The notes under the pieces: model-generated
What the model was told of the DNA's origin: nothing
The model's input: the letters and a program-made list of their open reading frames with translations, nothing else
The model's database searches: none
Shown here: in pieces, positions 1 through 7,316 of the stretch
Layout of the letters: each line of letters opens with the position of its first letter
Position numbering within the stretch: the stretch's first letter is position 1
Program-made: the position numbers and the translations under genes
From: Candidatus Moraniibacteriota bacterium
GTDB lineage: Bacteria; Patescibacteriota; Minisyncoccia; Moranbacterales; UBA9337
DNA length: 24,537 nt
Reading direction: 5' to 3'
Assembly: GCA_023229615.1 (NCBI GenBank)
Contig: JALNYX010000011.1
Span: 1-24,537 of the forward strand

Positions 1-3000
1 TATATATCTTGGTTATGCCGACATACCCTTCCATAATACCTATATGAGCTTGTGAGCCGGTAAGATTAGCTCGCACAATATTATTGCTGATTTCTGTTTT
101 TGGTCCGGAATTTATCACGCGCACCATATATCCTCCGTCATCACCTGTCATAAACATTTGCAAACCATCAATCCTTACATAAGACACAGCAGTACTGTCA
201 ATATCATTTGAAAAATTATATTTTGAAGTATTCCACGCGCCATTATGCCTTTGACTAGTCCCCACCTCTGTTACCAAAGTTGGTGTATATATTTTGAGGT
301 AATTTTGCGCCGCTGTTGTCCACCCACTAACAGTAACTCGTGTCGCATCCGCCGTAGTCCCATTCGCATAACAAGCAATATTCCATTGCTCGCTGCTCGC
401 AGCGATATCCCGTCCTCCACTCCAAGAATCAAAATTCCGCAAATCCGCATCAATCGCCAAGTTTTCCGTTCCGGTTTCAGCGTTAGCAAGACTGGTGTAG
501 GCGCGAAAAAGACTCCAATCTGTGTCGGCGGAAACGGCGGTCGGAATCGCTCCGCTGGCGGTTTTGACGGTGAAGTGGGTGGAGTCCGTTCTTGCGGAAA
601 TGAAAACGATGGAATCGGACGCGTCAATATCGCTGTCGCCGTCATCGTCATATTGGATAGCATCGCCCACGCCGATGTTGTTCGCCAAGGCGGTGGCAAA
701 AGTGGCGGTGGAACTGGCGATTGTCAGCGCGTTAGTCGCGCCGGTGGTAAGCGCCTCCAAAGTTCCATCAGCATCAGGAGCGACACTGCGATAAATTTTG
801 ATAATCAGTTCATCCGCGCCGATGTCCCATGATATTCCTCTTGGTCGGGTGTAGCATTGTTCATCTCCGCCGTTGGTTACGCGGGATTTGGAAAGATTGC
901 CACAACTTGAATCAATATCGGTGTTGAATGGGATATAGGCATCATTGGAAAGGTCGGCGCCGGCATTTTTGGCTTCCGTGTCAGAAGGAGCAAGATGAAA
1001 ATTATTATTGGCGGAATCAAAAAAAGTGACAGCTTTGGAAACTTTGTCATGCGCGCCACCGGTAGCGCCAGACTCTGAACTTAAATTATAATCGCTTGTT
1101 GTATCAAAAGTTCCCATATAATCAGCATCAGCGCTGGATTTAATACTATTTTGCGCTATGTTATTCTTCAAAACAAAAACGGTGCTTCCAAAATTTCTAT
1201 AATTAATATAATTTCCATAAGCAGTATTATTATTCACATACAAATTACCGCCAGCATTTGCTGCAATTCCATAAATATAATCATTTCCCTCACTGTCCCA
1301 ATTATAAATAATATTATTCCAAATTTTTGTAATCGAACCGCCTGAAGTTACTACATAAATACCATTACCATAACCAGAACTACTCAATGTCGCTTTTATA
1401 ATATTATTTGAAATATCAAACATACCGTTAGATTGCATAATTTCAATTCCAAAGGAATTGGCATATAACGAGGTTGATTGACTTATTTGCAACCCGTCTA
1501 ATCTAACTGCTCCATCTCTAATAAATACTGCCACCATAGCATCCGCTGTTGGTGTTATTTCCAAACGATATTTTGAAGTATCCCAAACCCCGCTGTGCCT
1601 CTGACTCACTCCCACCTCATCGCTTCTTGTCGGCGTATAAACTTTAATAAAACTATCCGCGCTCGTTGTCCACCCGTCAATCGTCGTCGCCACCGTATCA
1701 GCCGTCGTCCCATTAGCATAACAAGTAATATTCCACTGCTCTTGACTCGTTACAATATTTCTTCCACTCGACCAGTTGTCAAAGTTTTCCAAATCATCAT
1801 CGATAGAATCATTTTCATCCGCATTAGTTGAAGCTGATTCAGCTTTGGAAAGCCCTGTGTATGCTCGAAAAAGCGACCAATTAGAATCGGGAGCGAGAGT
1901 GAAAGCCGGCGCGGTGCCGCTGGCGGTTCTTACTGAATAATGGGAAGCATCAATCCTTTTGGTAATAAAAACAATGGAATCGGACGCGTCAATATCTCCA
2001 TCGTCATCATCGTCATATTGCAAAGCGTCGCCTACTCCGACATTGGTCGGCAAATCAGACCAAAAAGTCGCCACATAATCGGCGATGTTAGTGGTTGAGC
2101 CGGAAACATACGCCGGTTTTATTTCCACATTGCCATATGCCACACCTGTGGCAAGCGCGGTCGTAGCGGACGGTCCGACAGATCGGTAAACTTTCGTAAT
2201 CGCCTCATCCGCCCCGATATCCCAAGTCCCCGCGCTATCCAATCGGGAGTTGTTGTCGATATCAGTGGTGAAATTGAGGTTGGCATCGTCGCCACTGTCA
2301 TACAAAATCGCCCCTCGGTTTCTGGCGCCAGTGTCGGCAGAATCAAGATGAAAGTCTCGATTGGTTTCGTCGGCGAAAATAACGCTGGCGTTGGTATAAT
2401 ATGTATTATATGGCGGAGCGGTTGCGTCTTTAGAAAGATTGTTGGTTGAGGATGAATCGAATGTGCCAGAATAGTCGGTGGTGTTGTTGTAGGCGATATT
2501 GTTTTTGGATATAACAGTTCCACTAAAACTACCCCGATAAATACCATAATATGAATTTACAACAGTATTACTAAAAATATATGCGATATCGACGCCATTG
2601 TCAGGATAAGCATAAATAGCACCTGCGCCACTATTATTACTATTATAAATAATATTATTATTTATATATAATACTAGACTTGCATCTCTAAGATAAATAC
2701 CGGTTGGTCCCGAAGATGGTTGATTTATAATATTGCTTTCAATATATATCGCCCCCGCTAAGGTAGAAAAAGTTTTTATAGCTTCTTGAGTACTCACATT
2801 GGCTGACATGATTTGCAATCCCACTATCCTTACATATTCATCTTCAATCAATAATGCAGCATCACTCACAGTTGACGATGGAGTTAGCCGATACTTCCCC
2901 TCATCCCAAACCCCATTATGCCGATAATTCTCGCTCGGGTCAGTCCAAATTTTAATGTAATTGGTCGCCGAAGTTGTCCAGCCGTCAACGGTTACCGCCG

Positions 3001-3445
3001 TCGCGTCAGCAGTCCCGGCAGTGGATCGGCATTTGGCAATCGCAATAGCGGAATCTCCGGCAGTGGTCGGAGTCCAGGCATTGGTCACGTCACTTCCGTC
3101 AACTGTCGGAAACCAAGTGTCGGTGGCATTGGGAGTTCCAGTGAGAGTGGAAATGAGCATCTGGGTGGCGCTGTGATGAACACAAACCGCCGTGGCTCCG
3201 GAAGTAGTTTGAGTTATTGGAGTTCCATCAGCAATCGTTCCGCGAGTAAGACTTCCGGCAATTACCAAGGTTGTCGCCGCAGTCAAATCAACTTGATTCG
3301 CCGCTTCCCAAGCAGACAGGGATGTGTAATCTGTGCCAGAACCATTGTCAGGATCGATAACGGAGATAAATTCAGTCGCCCCATGAGCGATGGTCGGAAG
3401 AAATATGAAGGCTAGTGATAATATTGTGAGTTTTAGTTTTAGCAT
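1..3445 (-). CDS. Giant secreted modular beta-helix repeat protein (C-terminus beyond window)
   Basis: Read on the minus strand from the ATG at 3445, the frame stays open to the window edge (1148 codons, no stop seen), so the C-terminus is missing. Residues 1-23 are a typical signal peptide (Lys-rich start, hydrophobic core, AHG-A end), so the product is exported. The body is Asn/Asp/Thr/Ser/Gly-rich with many NNI-type turns, as in right-handed parallel beta-helix surface proteins. A conserved block recurs: GWTT (W at residues 156, 592 and 1042) followed by a RHxGxW...KY motif 20-30 residues on. Two further recurring blocks are WDIGADE...YRSV and QYDDD...DIDASDSIVF, giving a module period of about 436-450 residues. 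Family membership is inferred from composition and repeats; the ligand is unknown. The ATG lies 54 bases after the IVP gene, inside an AT repeat, with no Shine-Dalgarno. Plus-strand ORFs here are shadows. Confidence 0.85.
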   Translation of the reverse strand, partial: MLKLKLTILSLAFIFLPTIAHGATEFISVIDPDNGSGTDYTSLSAWEAANQVDLTAATTLVIAGSLTRGTIADGTPITQTTSGATAVCVHHSATQMLISTLTGTPNATDTWFPTVDGSDVTNAWTPTTAGDSAIAIAKCRSTAGTADATAVTVDGWTTSATNYIKIWTDPSENYRHNGVWDEGKYRLTPSSTVSDAALLIEDEYVRIVGLQIMSANVSTQEAIKTFSTLAGAIYIESNIINQPSSGPTGIYLRDASLVLYINNNIIYNSNNSGAGAIYAYPDNGVDIAYIFSNTVVNSYYGIYRGSFSGTVISKNNIAYNNTTDYSGTFDSSSTNNLSKDATAPPYNTYYTNASVIFADETNRDFHLDSADTGARNRGAILYDSGDDANLNFTTDIDNNSRLDSAGTWDIGADEAITKVYRSVGPSATTALATGVAYGNVEIKPAYVSGSTTNIADYVATFWSDLPTNVGVGDALQYDDDDDGDIDASDSIVFITKRIDASHYSVRTASGTAPAFTLAPDSNWSLFRAYTGLSKAESASTNADENDSIDDDLENFDNWSSGRNIVTSQEQWNITCYANGTTADTVATTIDGWTTSADSFIKVYTPTRSDEVGVSQRHSGVWDTSKYRLEITPTADAMVAVFIRDGAVRLDGLQISQSTSLYANSFGIEIMQSNGMFDISNNIIKATLSSSGYGNGIYVVTSGGSITKIWNNIIYNWDSEGNDYIYGIAANAGGNLYVNNNTAYGNYINYRNFGSTVFVLKNNIAQNSIKSSADADYMGTFDTTSDYNLSSESGATGGAHDKVSKAVTFFDSANNNFHLAPSDTEAKNAGADLSNDAYIPFNTDIDSSCGNLSKSRVTNGGDEQCYTRPRGISWDIGADELIIKIYRSVAPDADGTLEALTTGATNALTIASSTATFATALANNIGVGDAIQYDDDGDSDIDASDSIVFISARTDSTHFTVKTASGAIPTAVSADTDWSLFRAYTSLANAETGTENLAIDADLRNFDSWSGGRDIAASSEQWNIACYANGTTADATRVTVSGWTTAAQNYLKIYTPTLVTEVGTSQRHNGAWNTSKYNFSNDIDSTAVSYVRIDGLQMFMTGDDGGYMVRVINSGPKTEISNNIVRANLTGSQAHIGIMEGYVGITKIY
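311..2990 (-). repeat. Intragenic modular repeats of the giant protein (period about 1.3 kb)
   Basis: Three copies of the same coding block have their GWTT tryptophan codons at 2978-2980, 1670-1672 and 320-322. That gives periods of 1308 and 1350 bases. Some stretches are almost identical as DNA: the block encoding DIDASDSIVF near 1968-1996 recurs near 603-633 with the core atggaatcggacgcgtcaat. The near-identity suggests recent module duplication or gene conversion. Confidence 0.75.
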
Positions 3446-3454
3446 TGCGTTTTT

Positions 3455-3492
3455 AATTTTCAATTTTCAATTTTAAATTTCTAAACAATTTT
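3455..3492. repeat. Left arm of 38-bp inverted repeat flanking the IVP gene
   Basis: This 38-nt AT-rich stretch matches the reverse complement of 3880-3917 at 33 of 38 positions without gaps. The arms enclose the four-helix-bundle gene. Classical intervening sequences in 23S rRNA also have complementary ends around an IVP ORF, but no rRNA is present here. Confidence 0.75.
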
Positions 3493-3499
3493 CAATGGT

Positions 3500-3865
3500 T
3501 CAATTTTTTAATTTTAAACTTTTTTCTTTTAATGTTTTAGAAATTTTATTGAAAATTAATGTCAACTCATGAGCTTCCTTCCAAAGTTTTTTCAAATTAT
3601 CTTTTTCTTCCGGACTGGCTTCGGCCAAAAGTTCAACCCAATATTTTGTTTCTTGTATTTCTTTGCGGCATATAAATATTTTATTGCTAAAATCTTTCTT
3701 TGAACTGGCTCCGTTGGCTTCGCAATAATTAGCACCCACGCTAGTTGCGGATCTTATTAATTGAGAAATGATGTTTTCATTAATCCTATTCTTTTTTATT
3801 TTCACCAAAAACCTAATCATTTCTTTGCTAAAAATCCTGGTTCTTTCTTCAAGATTATAATTCAT
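3500..3865 (-). CDS. Four-helix-bundle protein (23S rRNA intervening-sequence protein, IVP/S23 family)
   Basis: The predicted product has 121 residues and is all-helical. It carries the family core LIRSATSVGANYCEA, then SKKDF, then KEIQETKYWVELL, which are characteristic of IVP/S23 four-helix bundles. The family was first found as ORFs inside 23S rRNA intervening sequences and its biochemical role remains unclear. I chose ATG 3865 over the upstream TTG at 3874 because the fossil copy at 5449-5484 preserves exactly this ATG and the next seven codons. The gene is bracketed by a 38-bp inverted repeat (3455-3492 and 3880-3917). It lies between abiEii and the giant beta-helix gene, all on the minus strand, and not in an rRNA gene. 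The Lys-rich C-terminus runs into AT-rich repeat. Family assignment is firm; function is not. Confidence 0.9.
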   Translation of the reverse strand: MNYNLEERTRIFSKEMIRFLVKIKKNRINENIISQLIRSATSVGANYCEANGASSKKDFSNKIFICRKEIQETKYWVELLAEASPEEKDNLKKLWKEAHELTLIFNKISKTLKEKSLKLKN

Positions 3866-3879
3866 AAATTCCAAAATTT

Positions 3880-3917
3880 AAAATTGTTTGAAAATTGAAA
3901 ATTAGAAATTGAAAATT
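3880..3917. repeat. Right arm of the IVP-flanking inverted repeat
   Basis: This is the partner of 3455-3492 (33 of 38 positions complementary). An exact copy of this arm plus 11 further bases (3880-3928) is present at 5507-5555, upstream of the IVP fossil. A similar solitary copy in reverse orientation is at 13834-13871. Confidence 0.75.
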
Positions 3918-3920
3918 TTT

Positions 3921-3958
3921 CTTGATTCTTAATTCTTGATTCTTAATTCCTGATTCCC
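3921..3958. repeat. 14-nt tandem repeat, about 2.7 copies
   Basis: The unit cttgattcttaatt occurs at 3921-3934 and 3935-3948, followed by a degenerate partial copy to 3958. It lies in the 173-base gap between abiEii and the IVP gene. That gap otherwise holds the 38-nt repeat arm and low-complexity AT sequence. Confidence 0.7.
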
Positions 3959-4017
3959 AACTCCATTTTACCACACCTTTCCCCCGGCAAAAAATATTTT
4001 TCTATTATTTTGGCTTG

Positions 4018-4041
4018 TCATTGGAAATTGGAAATTTGTCA
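4018..4041 (-). repeat. 24-nt post-stop repeat, copy 1 (after abiEii)
   Basis: The 24-nt sequence is identical at 4018-4041, 5404-5427 and 5571-5594. Read on the minus strand its first three bases are the abiEii stop codon TGA. The other copies lie just past TAG stop codons of a dockerin-like end, one live and one fossil. It looks like a 3'-UTR-associated repeat. Confidence 0.75.
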
Positions 4042-4758
4042 TTTCATCGCCATAATTTGAATTGCCAGTTTTCTTATCAATTCTTTTTTTAAATTGTTCC
4101 TGACCCACAATCTCTCTTTATCATCAATCAATGCTCCGATGCCATCTAAAATATTTTTTTCATCCACCTTTTTTTCAACAAAATCCTTCAGAACATTCAG
4201 ATACTCCCCGGCTTTCATTTGACTTCGCACTTCGATAATTTCTTCATTAAATTTCCATCCTTGATCAAAGAAAAAATTTATATCATACAAATCCCTATTA
4301 GCAATCGCTTTATTTTTTGTTTTACTGTTGTATCTATCTGTAACTGCCGCCAATTTATGCGCAAAAATATCACCCTGAACCAATACTTGGAGTGGCACTC
4401 CTGAAACGATATCTTTCACTTCATATTTGTTCAATTTGTTTATTTCCGCACGGTCGGAGATATCCACTTTCAAAGCAACCGACTCCTCTGAATATTTTAT
4501 TTTCCGGCGCAAAGTTCCGTCTTTTTTCAATGTCCCATATTTTTCCAACAAAGCATCCATTTTTCCGATTACGATTTCTTTTTTGGAAAAATCCAGCAAA
4601 TCAAAATCCAAATCAACAGAAAAACGGTTCAATCCATAAAGAAAATATACACACGTTCCTCCCTTAAATCCCAAATTAACCGACAAAATCGGATCGGAAG
4701 AAATATCAGCCAAAATGTTTAACATTATTTTTTTGTGCTCTTCTTTGTTTATAATCAT
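4039..4758 (-). CDS. abiEii: AbiEii/AbiGii-family nucleotidyltransferase toxin
   Basis: The 239-residue product has the AbiEii nucleotidyltransferase signature: GFKGGT at 30-35, then RFSVDLDFD at 45-53, where D49 and D51 are the expected metal-binding pair. Downstream are HKLAAVTDR (K135) and NRDLYDI (R155, D156, D159), matching the conserved Lys and Asp motifs of this DUF1814-type family. In type IV AbiE systems this protein is the toxin, and related enzymes (MenT) transfer nucleotides to tRNA acceptor ends. The start ATG overlaps the stop of the antitoxin-like gene by 4 bases (ATGA), so the two are translationally coupled. All visible catalytic residues are intact. It may act in phage defence or stabilise the accessory locus; the target is not known from sequence. 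Confidence 0.9.
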   Translation of the reverse strand: MIINKEEHKKIMLNILADISSDPILSVNLGFKGGTCVYFLYGLNRFSVDLDFDLLDFSKKEIVIGKMDALLEKYGTLKKDGTLRRKIKYSEESVALKVDISDRAEINKLNKYEVKDIVSGVPLQVLVQGDIFAHKLAAVTDRYNSKTKNKAIANRDLYDINFFFDQGWKFNEEIIEVRSQMKAGEYLNVLKDFVEKKVDEKNILDGIGALIDDKERLWVRNNLKKELIRKLAIQIMAMK

Positions 4759-5330
4759 AATTTGAATAATTTTTTAATATCATTTTCCAATCTTTTATTA
4801 TAATATATTTTGGAAATTTCAATCACTTTTTCTTTGTCGATTCCGCTCAAGCTGTCAAAATATGTCAGACCGTCTTTGTAAATTTTATCACAAAGCGCCC
4901 GTTCCACCGAAGCTGTAAAATAATTTCCTTTGTTGATTATTCCTTTATTGTTCAGCAAAACATTTTTGGGAATTTTTCTATATAAAAATTTTCCAAATTC
5001 ATTTTCAATCGCCGAACCTCTGTCGCTGGCTGAAATTATTTCATCATGCCATTGAAAAATCACTCCTGCTTGAGCCAAAACAGTCTCGAAACTCACATAG
5101 GAATGTTTTTTCAATTTCCCAGCCAATTCAAAGAGATCTGCTTTTTTATCTTTCAGCTTATAAACACCCCTACGAATAGACTCCAAATATTCACTCTTCT
5201 TGGCGCGAGAAACAGTCACGCGCAAAGCATTTTTATCTTCCGTTTCCCAGAAAATCGCCAGCTCTGCGGTCATAAAAACAGTCTTACCAGAAGAAACCAA
5301 TAAAAGCATCTTTTTTGCAATATTAGACAT
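4755..5330 (-). CDS. abiEi: AbiEi-family antitoxin / transcriptional repressor
   Basis: From ATG 5330 the product is 191 residues. The N-terminal 60 or so residues fit a winged-helix DNA-binding domain. Then come SYVSFETVLAQAGVI and ASVERALCDKIY, which are typical of the AbiEi/COG5340 antitoxin body. In type IV systems AbiEi does not bind the toxin; it represses the operon by binding inverted repeats in the promoter. A longer frame opens at 5432, but its first 34 codons run through the 24-nt repeat, the -35/-10 boxes and the palindrome, so 5330 is preferred. The stop overlaps the toxin start (ATGA). A promoter and a 16-bp palindrome lie directly upstream. Confidence 0.85.
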   Translation of the reverse strand: MSNIAKKMLLLVSSGKTVFMTAELAIFWETEDKNALRVTVSRAKKSEYLESIRRGVYKLKDKKADLFELAGKLKKHSYVSFETVLAQAGVIFQWHDEIISASDRGSAIENEFGKFLYRKIPKNVLLNNKGIINKGNYFTASVERALCDKIYKDGLTYFDSLSGIDKEKVIEISKIYYNKRLENDIKKLFKL

Positions 5331-5335
5331 AATAG

Positions 5336-5351
5336 TTAACAAAATTGTTAA
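5336..5351. promoter_or_regulatory. Palindrome, candidate AbiEi operator
   Basis: The 16-bp sequence TTAACAAAATTGTTAA has perfect 7-bp arms (TTAACAA/TTGTTAA) and a 2-base centre. It lies 5 bases upstream of the abiEi ATG, just downstream of the predicted transcription start. AbiEi proteins are known to repress through inverted repeats near their promoters. Confidence 0.55.
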
Positions 5352-5360
5352 TGTATTTGT

Positions 5361-5389
5361 ATGATAGCATATATTTTGGTAAATTACAA
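5361..5389 (-). promoter_or_regulatory. Promoter of the abiE operon
   Basis: On the minus strand, TTGTAA (5384-5389) is followed by a 17-nt spacer and TATCAT (5361-5366, 5 of 6 to consensus). The start of abiEi lies about 30 bases downstream. Confidence 0.55.
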
Positions 5390-5403
5390 CAGTTTCTAAT
5401 TTA

Positions 5404-5448
5404 TCATTGGAAATTGGAAATTTGTCACTCAAACTACTCTCCCCACCC
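5404..5448 (-). repeat. Duplicated 45-nt block, copy 1 (fossil of a dockerin-like gene end plus 24-nt repeat)
   Basis: This matches 5571-5615 at 42 of 45 positions. It combines the 24-nt post-stop repeat with a TAG stop (5434-5436) and the codons for a GWGE-type ending. No open dockerin-like gene precedes it, so it looks like a remnant. Confidence 0.75.
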
Positions 5449-5484
5449 TTATCTTATCATTCTTTCTTCCAGATTATAATTCAT
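5449..5484 (-). pseudogene. Fossil 5' end of a second IVP (four-helix-bundle) gene
   Basis: On the minus strand ATG 5484 begins MNYNLEER, the same eight residues as the intact IVP gene at 3865. It then diverges and stops after 11 codons (TAA at 5449-5451). Upstream bases 5507-5555 are identical over 49 nt to the region upstream of the intact gene (3880-3928). The coding body is gone and is replaced by the dockerin-like end fossil. Confidence 0.7.
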
Positions 5485-5506
5485 AAATTTAGAAATTCCA
5501 AAATTG

Positions 5507-5555
5507 AAAATTGTTTGAAAATTGAAAATTAGAAATTGAAAATTTTTCTTGATTC
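5507..5555. repeat. Copy of the IVP upstream repeat arm
   Basis: It is identical over 49 nt to 3880-3928, including the whole 38-nt right arm of the IVP inverted repeat. The 270-base gap 5331-5600 holds only the abiE promoter and these repeats and fossils; I see no intact gene in it. Confidence 0.8.
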
Positions 5556-5570
5556 CTATTATTTGATTTG

Positions 5571-5615
5571 TCATTGGAAATTGGAAATTTGTCATTTAAG
5601 CTACTCTCCCCACCC
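5571..5615 (-). repeat. Duplicated 45-nt block, copy 2 (live dockerin-like gene end plus 24-nt repeat)
   Basis: It matches 5404-5448 at 42 of 45 positions. Here the TAG at 5601-5603 is the real stop of the beta-helix/dockerin-like gene. The 24-nt repeat at 5571-5594 begins six bases after the stop. Confidence 0.75.
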
Positions 5616-7295
5616 ACTCATCATCACTCCCAAATCCCTCGTATTCACAACCCCATCTGAATTAACATCGGATTCGGTATTTCCGATTTGAAGCCAGTTA
5701 GTGATGGCGGAGATGAAGTTGGTGAGGGTGTAGGTTAAAACTGGAGGTTGTATGCTGGAATATTCAAAGGCTCCAATGTCAGGAGCACTTCCTAAATATG
5801 GAAGACCGACATCAATTCCTGTATCAATTGCCGGAGAACCCAATTCGAGAGTTCCGTCAGGAAGAAGTTTTGGATCGGCGGTTAAGTCAGTCGCATCCAG
5901 CATAATATCATTCGAAATCACATCATAAAATAGATTGTGCGATTCTGTCGGAAATACTGAATTATCCACTACCCTAAACCCATGACCCGTCGCGTGAGAA
6001 CAAATATTATTTTTCCATATTGATTCAGGAACCCCAATATCATCTCCATCGGAAAGAGCAAAACAATTAACCACATCAATAGCTGTATTATTGTAAAATA
6101 TATTTCCCGCTGATTCATTATTTGATACTTTATACGCCGTCGAAGTTGCATTGTCGCACAAGTTTTCTGCAATAAAGTTTCCAGAACCTTTATACACTGA
6201 GATGCAAGTCCCGCCACATACAGCGTTCGTATTAGATATCCTATTTCGCAAAACATTATTGTTTGTCGATACATAAGCATCATCAGAATTGGCAAAATCC
6301 AAAATAATCGCATCGCCATCGCAGGTAGCCGTATCCACATCGTCAATCACATTGTCGTTTATATCCACCCCGTCAACCCAGTGCAACTGCAAACAATTCA
6401 CCCTTTCTTGAAGCGGTGATCCGCAATCGGTAATATGATTGCGCGATACGCTACTCGTTCCCCCATTTTCGGCAATGCCAGCCTGGCACGCAAATGTATC
6501 TGAATAAGTTTTATTCACAACATTGTCATCGAACTTAATATTATAAGGTCTAAATCCATTTCCTAAGATATTTTCTTTAGCAATATCGTCCAAATAAAAC
6601 CGCGCGGCTTTAGAAACATCATTAAAATCATTATTATGAATATTGACATTATAAATCGCGGAAGATGCCGTTGATGTGAAAATTGAAAACCTAATCGCCT
6701 CAACCTTACTATTTAAAGCAAACTCATTGTCATAAATAGCAACATCATGCACCGCGCCAGTTTCCGCATTTGAAACGAAAAAATTAATACCATAACTATA
6801 TGCCGTGGCGTTTGATTTGGTAAATTTGGAATTCCTGATTTCTATAGGACCGACGGCGTTCACAAAATATATCGCGGAGACACCGTCCGCCCAGCCGGCG
6901 AACGTCAAACCGTCAATTATAATATTGGCCTTCCCCGTATTAGGGAAATTCAGCGCATTCCCGGAAACAACATTTAAAACCGGAGTCTCCCCCTCTGCTG
7001 CTTCGAGAGTAAAGTTATTACAATAAAATTGAGTCGAAAGAGTTGAAGTGAATTCGCCAGTATCATCGCAAAGCTTCACGTGATCACCGGAAGAAATTTT
7101 TCCCACTCCGTCGCCACAATTTGTACCCGTATTATAAAACAGATACGATTTTGCATTAAGACAAGAATCGCCCGATCCATCCCCGCTCTGTTCAAATCCA
7201 ATATAAAAGTCTTCTGCTAATGCATTATTATTACACAAAACAACACCACAAAAAATCAACCCTGCTACAAATAATAATTTAGTTATTTTTTGCAT
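5601..7295 (-). CDS. Secreted right-handed beta-helix protein with C-terminal dockerin-like EF-hand
   Basis: The product has 564 residues. Residues 1-28 are a signal peptide ending NALA-ED. The body to about residue 480 is rich in NNxI/DNxV turns, as in parallel beta-helix (NosD/pectate-lyase-like) folds, followed by LGSPAIDTG and DIGAFEY, a signature often seen at the end of such helices. After a linker, residues 543-554 form one EF-hand loop (D543, N545, D547, N551, D554) followed by LGVMMSGWG, which resembles half of a type I dockerin. A single loop rather than a duplicated pair is atypical for cellulosomal dockerins. No cohesin is visible here. It is probably a surface or secreted carbohydrate-binding or adhesive protein; no catalytic residues could be assigned. 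It starts 21 bases after the membrane protein gene and may be co-transcribed with it. Confidence 0.85.
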   Translation of the reverse strand: MQKITKLLFVAGLIFCGVVLCNNNALAEDFYIGFEQSGDGSGDSCLNAKSYLFYNTGTNCGDGVGKISSGDHVKLCDDTGEFTSTLSTQFYCNNFTLEAAEGETPVLNVVSGNALNFPNTGKANIIIDGLTFAGWADGVSAIYFVNAVGPIEIRNSKFTKSNATAYSYGINFFVSNAETGAVHDVAIYDNEFALNSKVEAIRFSIFTSTASSAIYNVNIHNNDFNDVSKAARFYLDDIAKENILGNGFRPYNIKFDDNVVNKTYSDTFACQAGIAENGGTSSVSRNHITDCGSPLQERVNCLQLHWVDGVDINDNVIDDVDTATCDGDAIILDFANSDDAYVSTNNNVLRNRISNTNAVCGGTCISVYKGSGNFIAENLCDNATSTAYKVSNNESAGNIFYNNTAIDVVNCFALSDGDDIGVPESIWKNNICSHATGHGFRVVDNSVFPTESHNLFYDVISNDIMLDATDLTADPKLLPDGTLELGSPAIDTGIDVGLPYLGSAPDIGAFEYSSIQPPVLTYTLTNFISAITNWLQIGNTESDVNSDGVVNTRDLGVMMSGWGE

Positions 7296-7316
7296 ATAAT
7301 TAAAAGATTAACGAAA

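Noticed and set aside
2119..2547. 142-residue minus-strand ORF and several plus-strand ORFs (245-832, 1595-1831, 2918-3415) inside the first 3.4 kb
   Set aside because: The minus frame opened by ATG 3445 is continuous through all of them, has a signal peptide and repeated modules, and explains the region; the others are out-of-frame shadows.
3866..3874. TTG start for the IVP gene at 3874
   Set aside because: The fossil copy conserves the ATG equivalent to 3865 and the codons after it.
4755..4758. Alternative genetic code with UGA read as Gly
   Set aside because: abiEi ends in TGA inside an ATGA overlap and abiEii also ends in TGA, so UGA acts as a stop.
5331..5432. Upstream start for abiEi at 5432
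   Set aside because: The extra 34 codons run through the 24-nt repeat, the promoter boxes and the palindrome; ATG 5330 begins the recognisable domain.
5404..5615. CRISPR-like array
   Set aside because: Repeats are few, irregularly spaced, AT-rich and contain gene ends; no cas gene is present.
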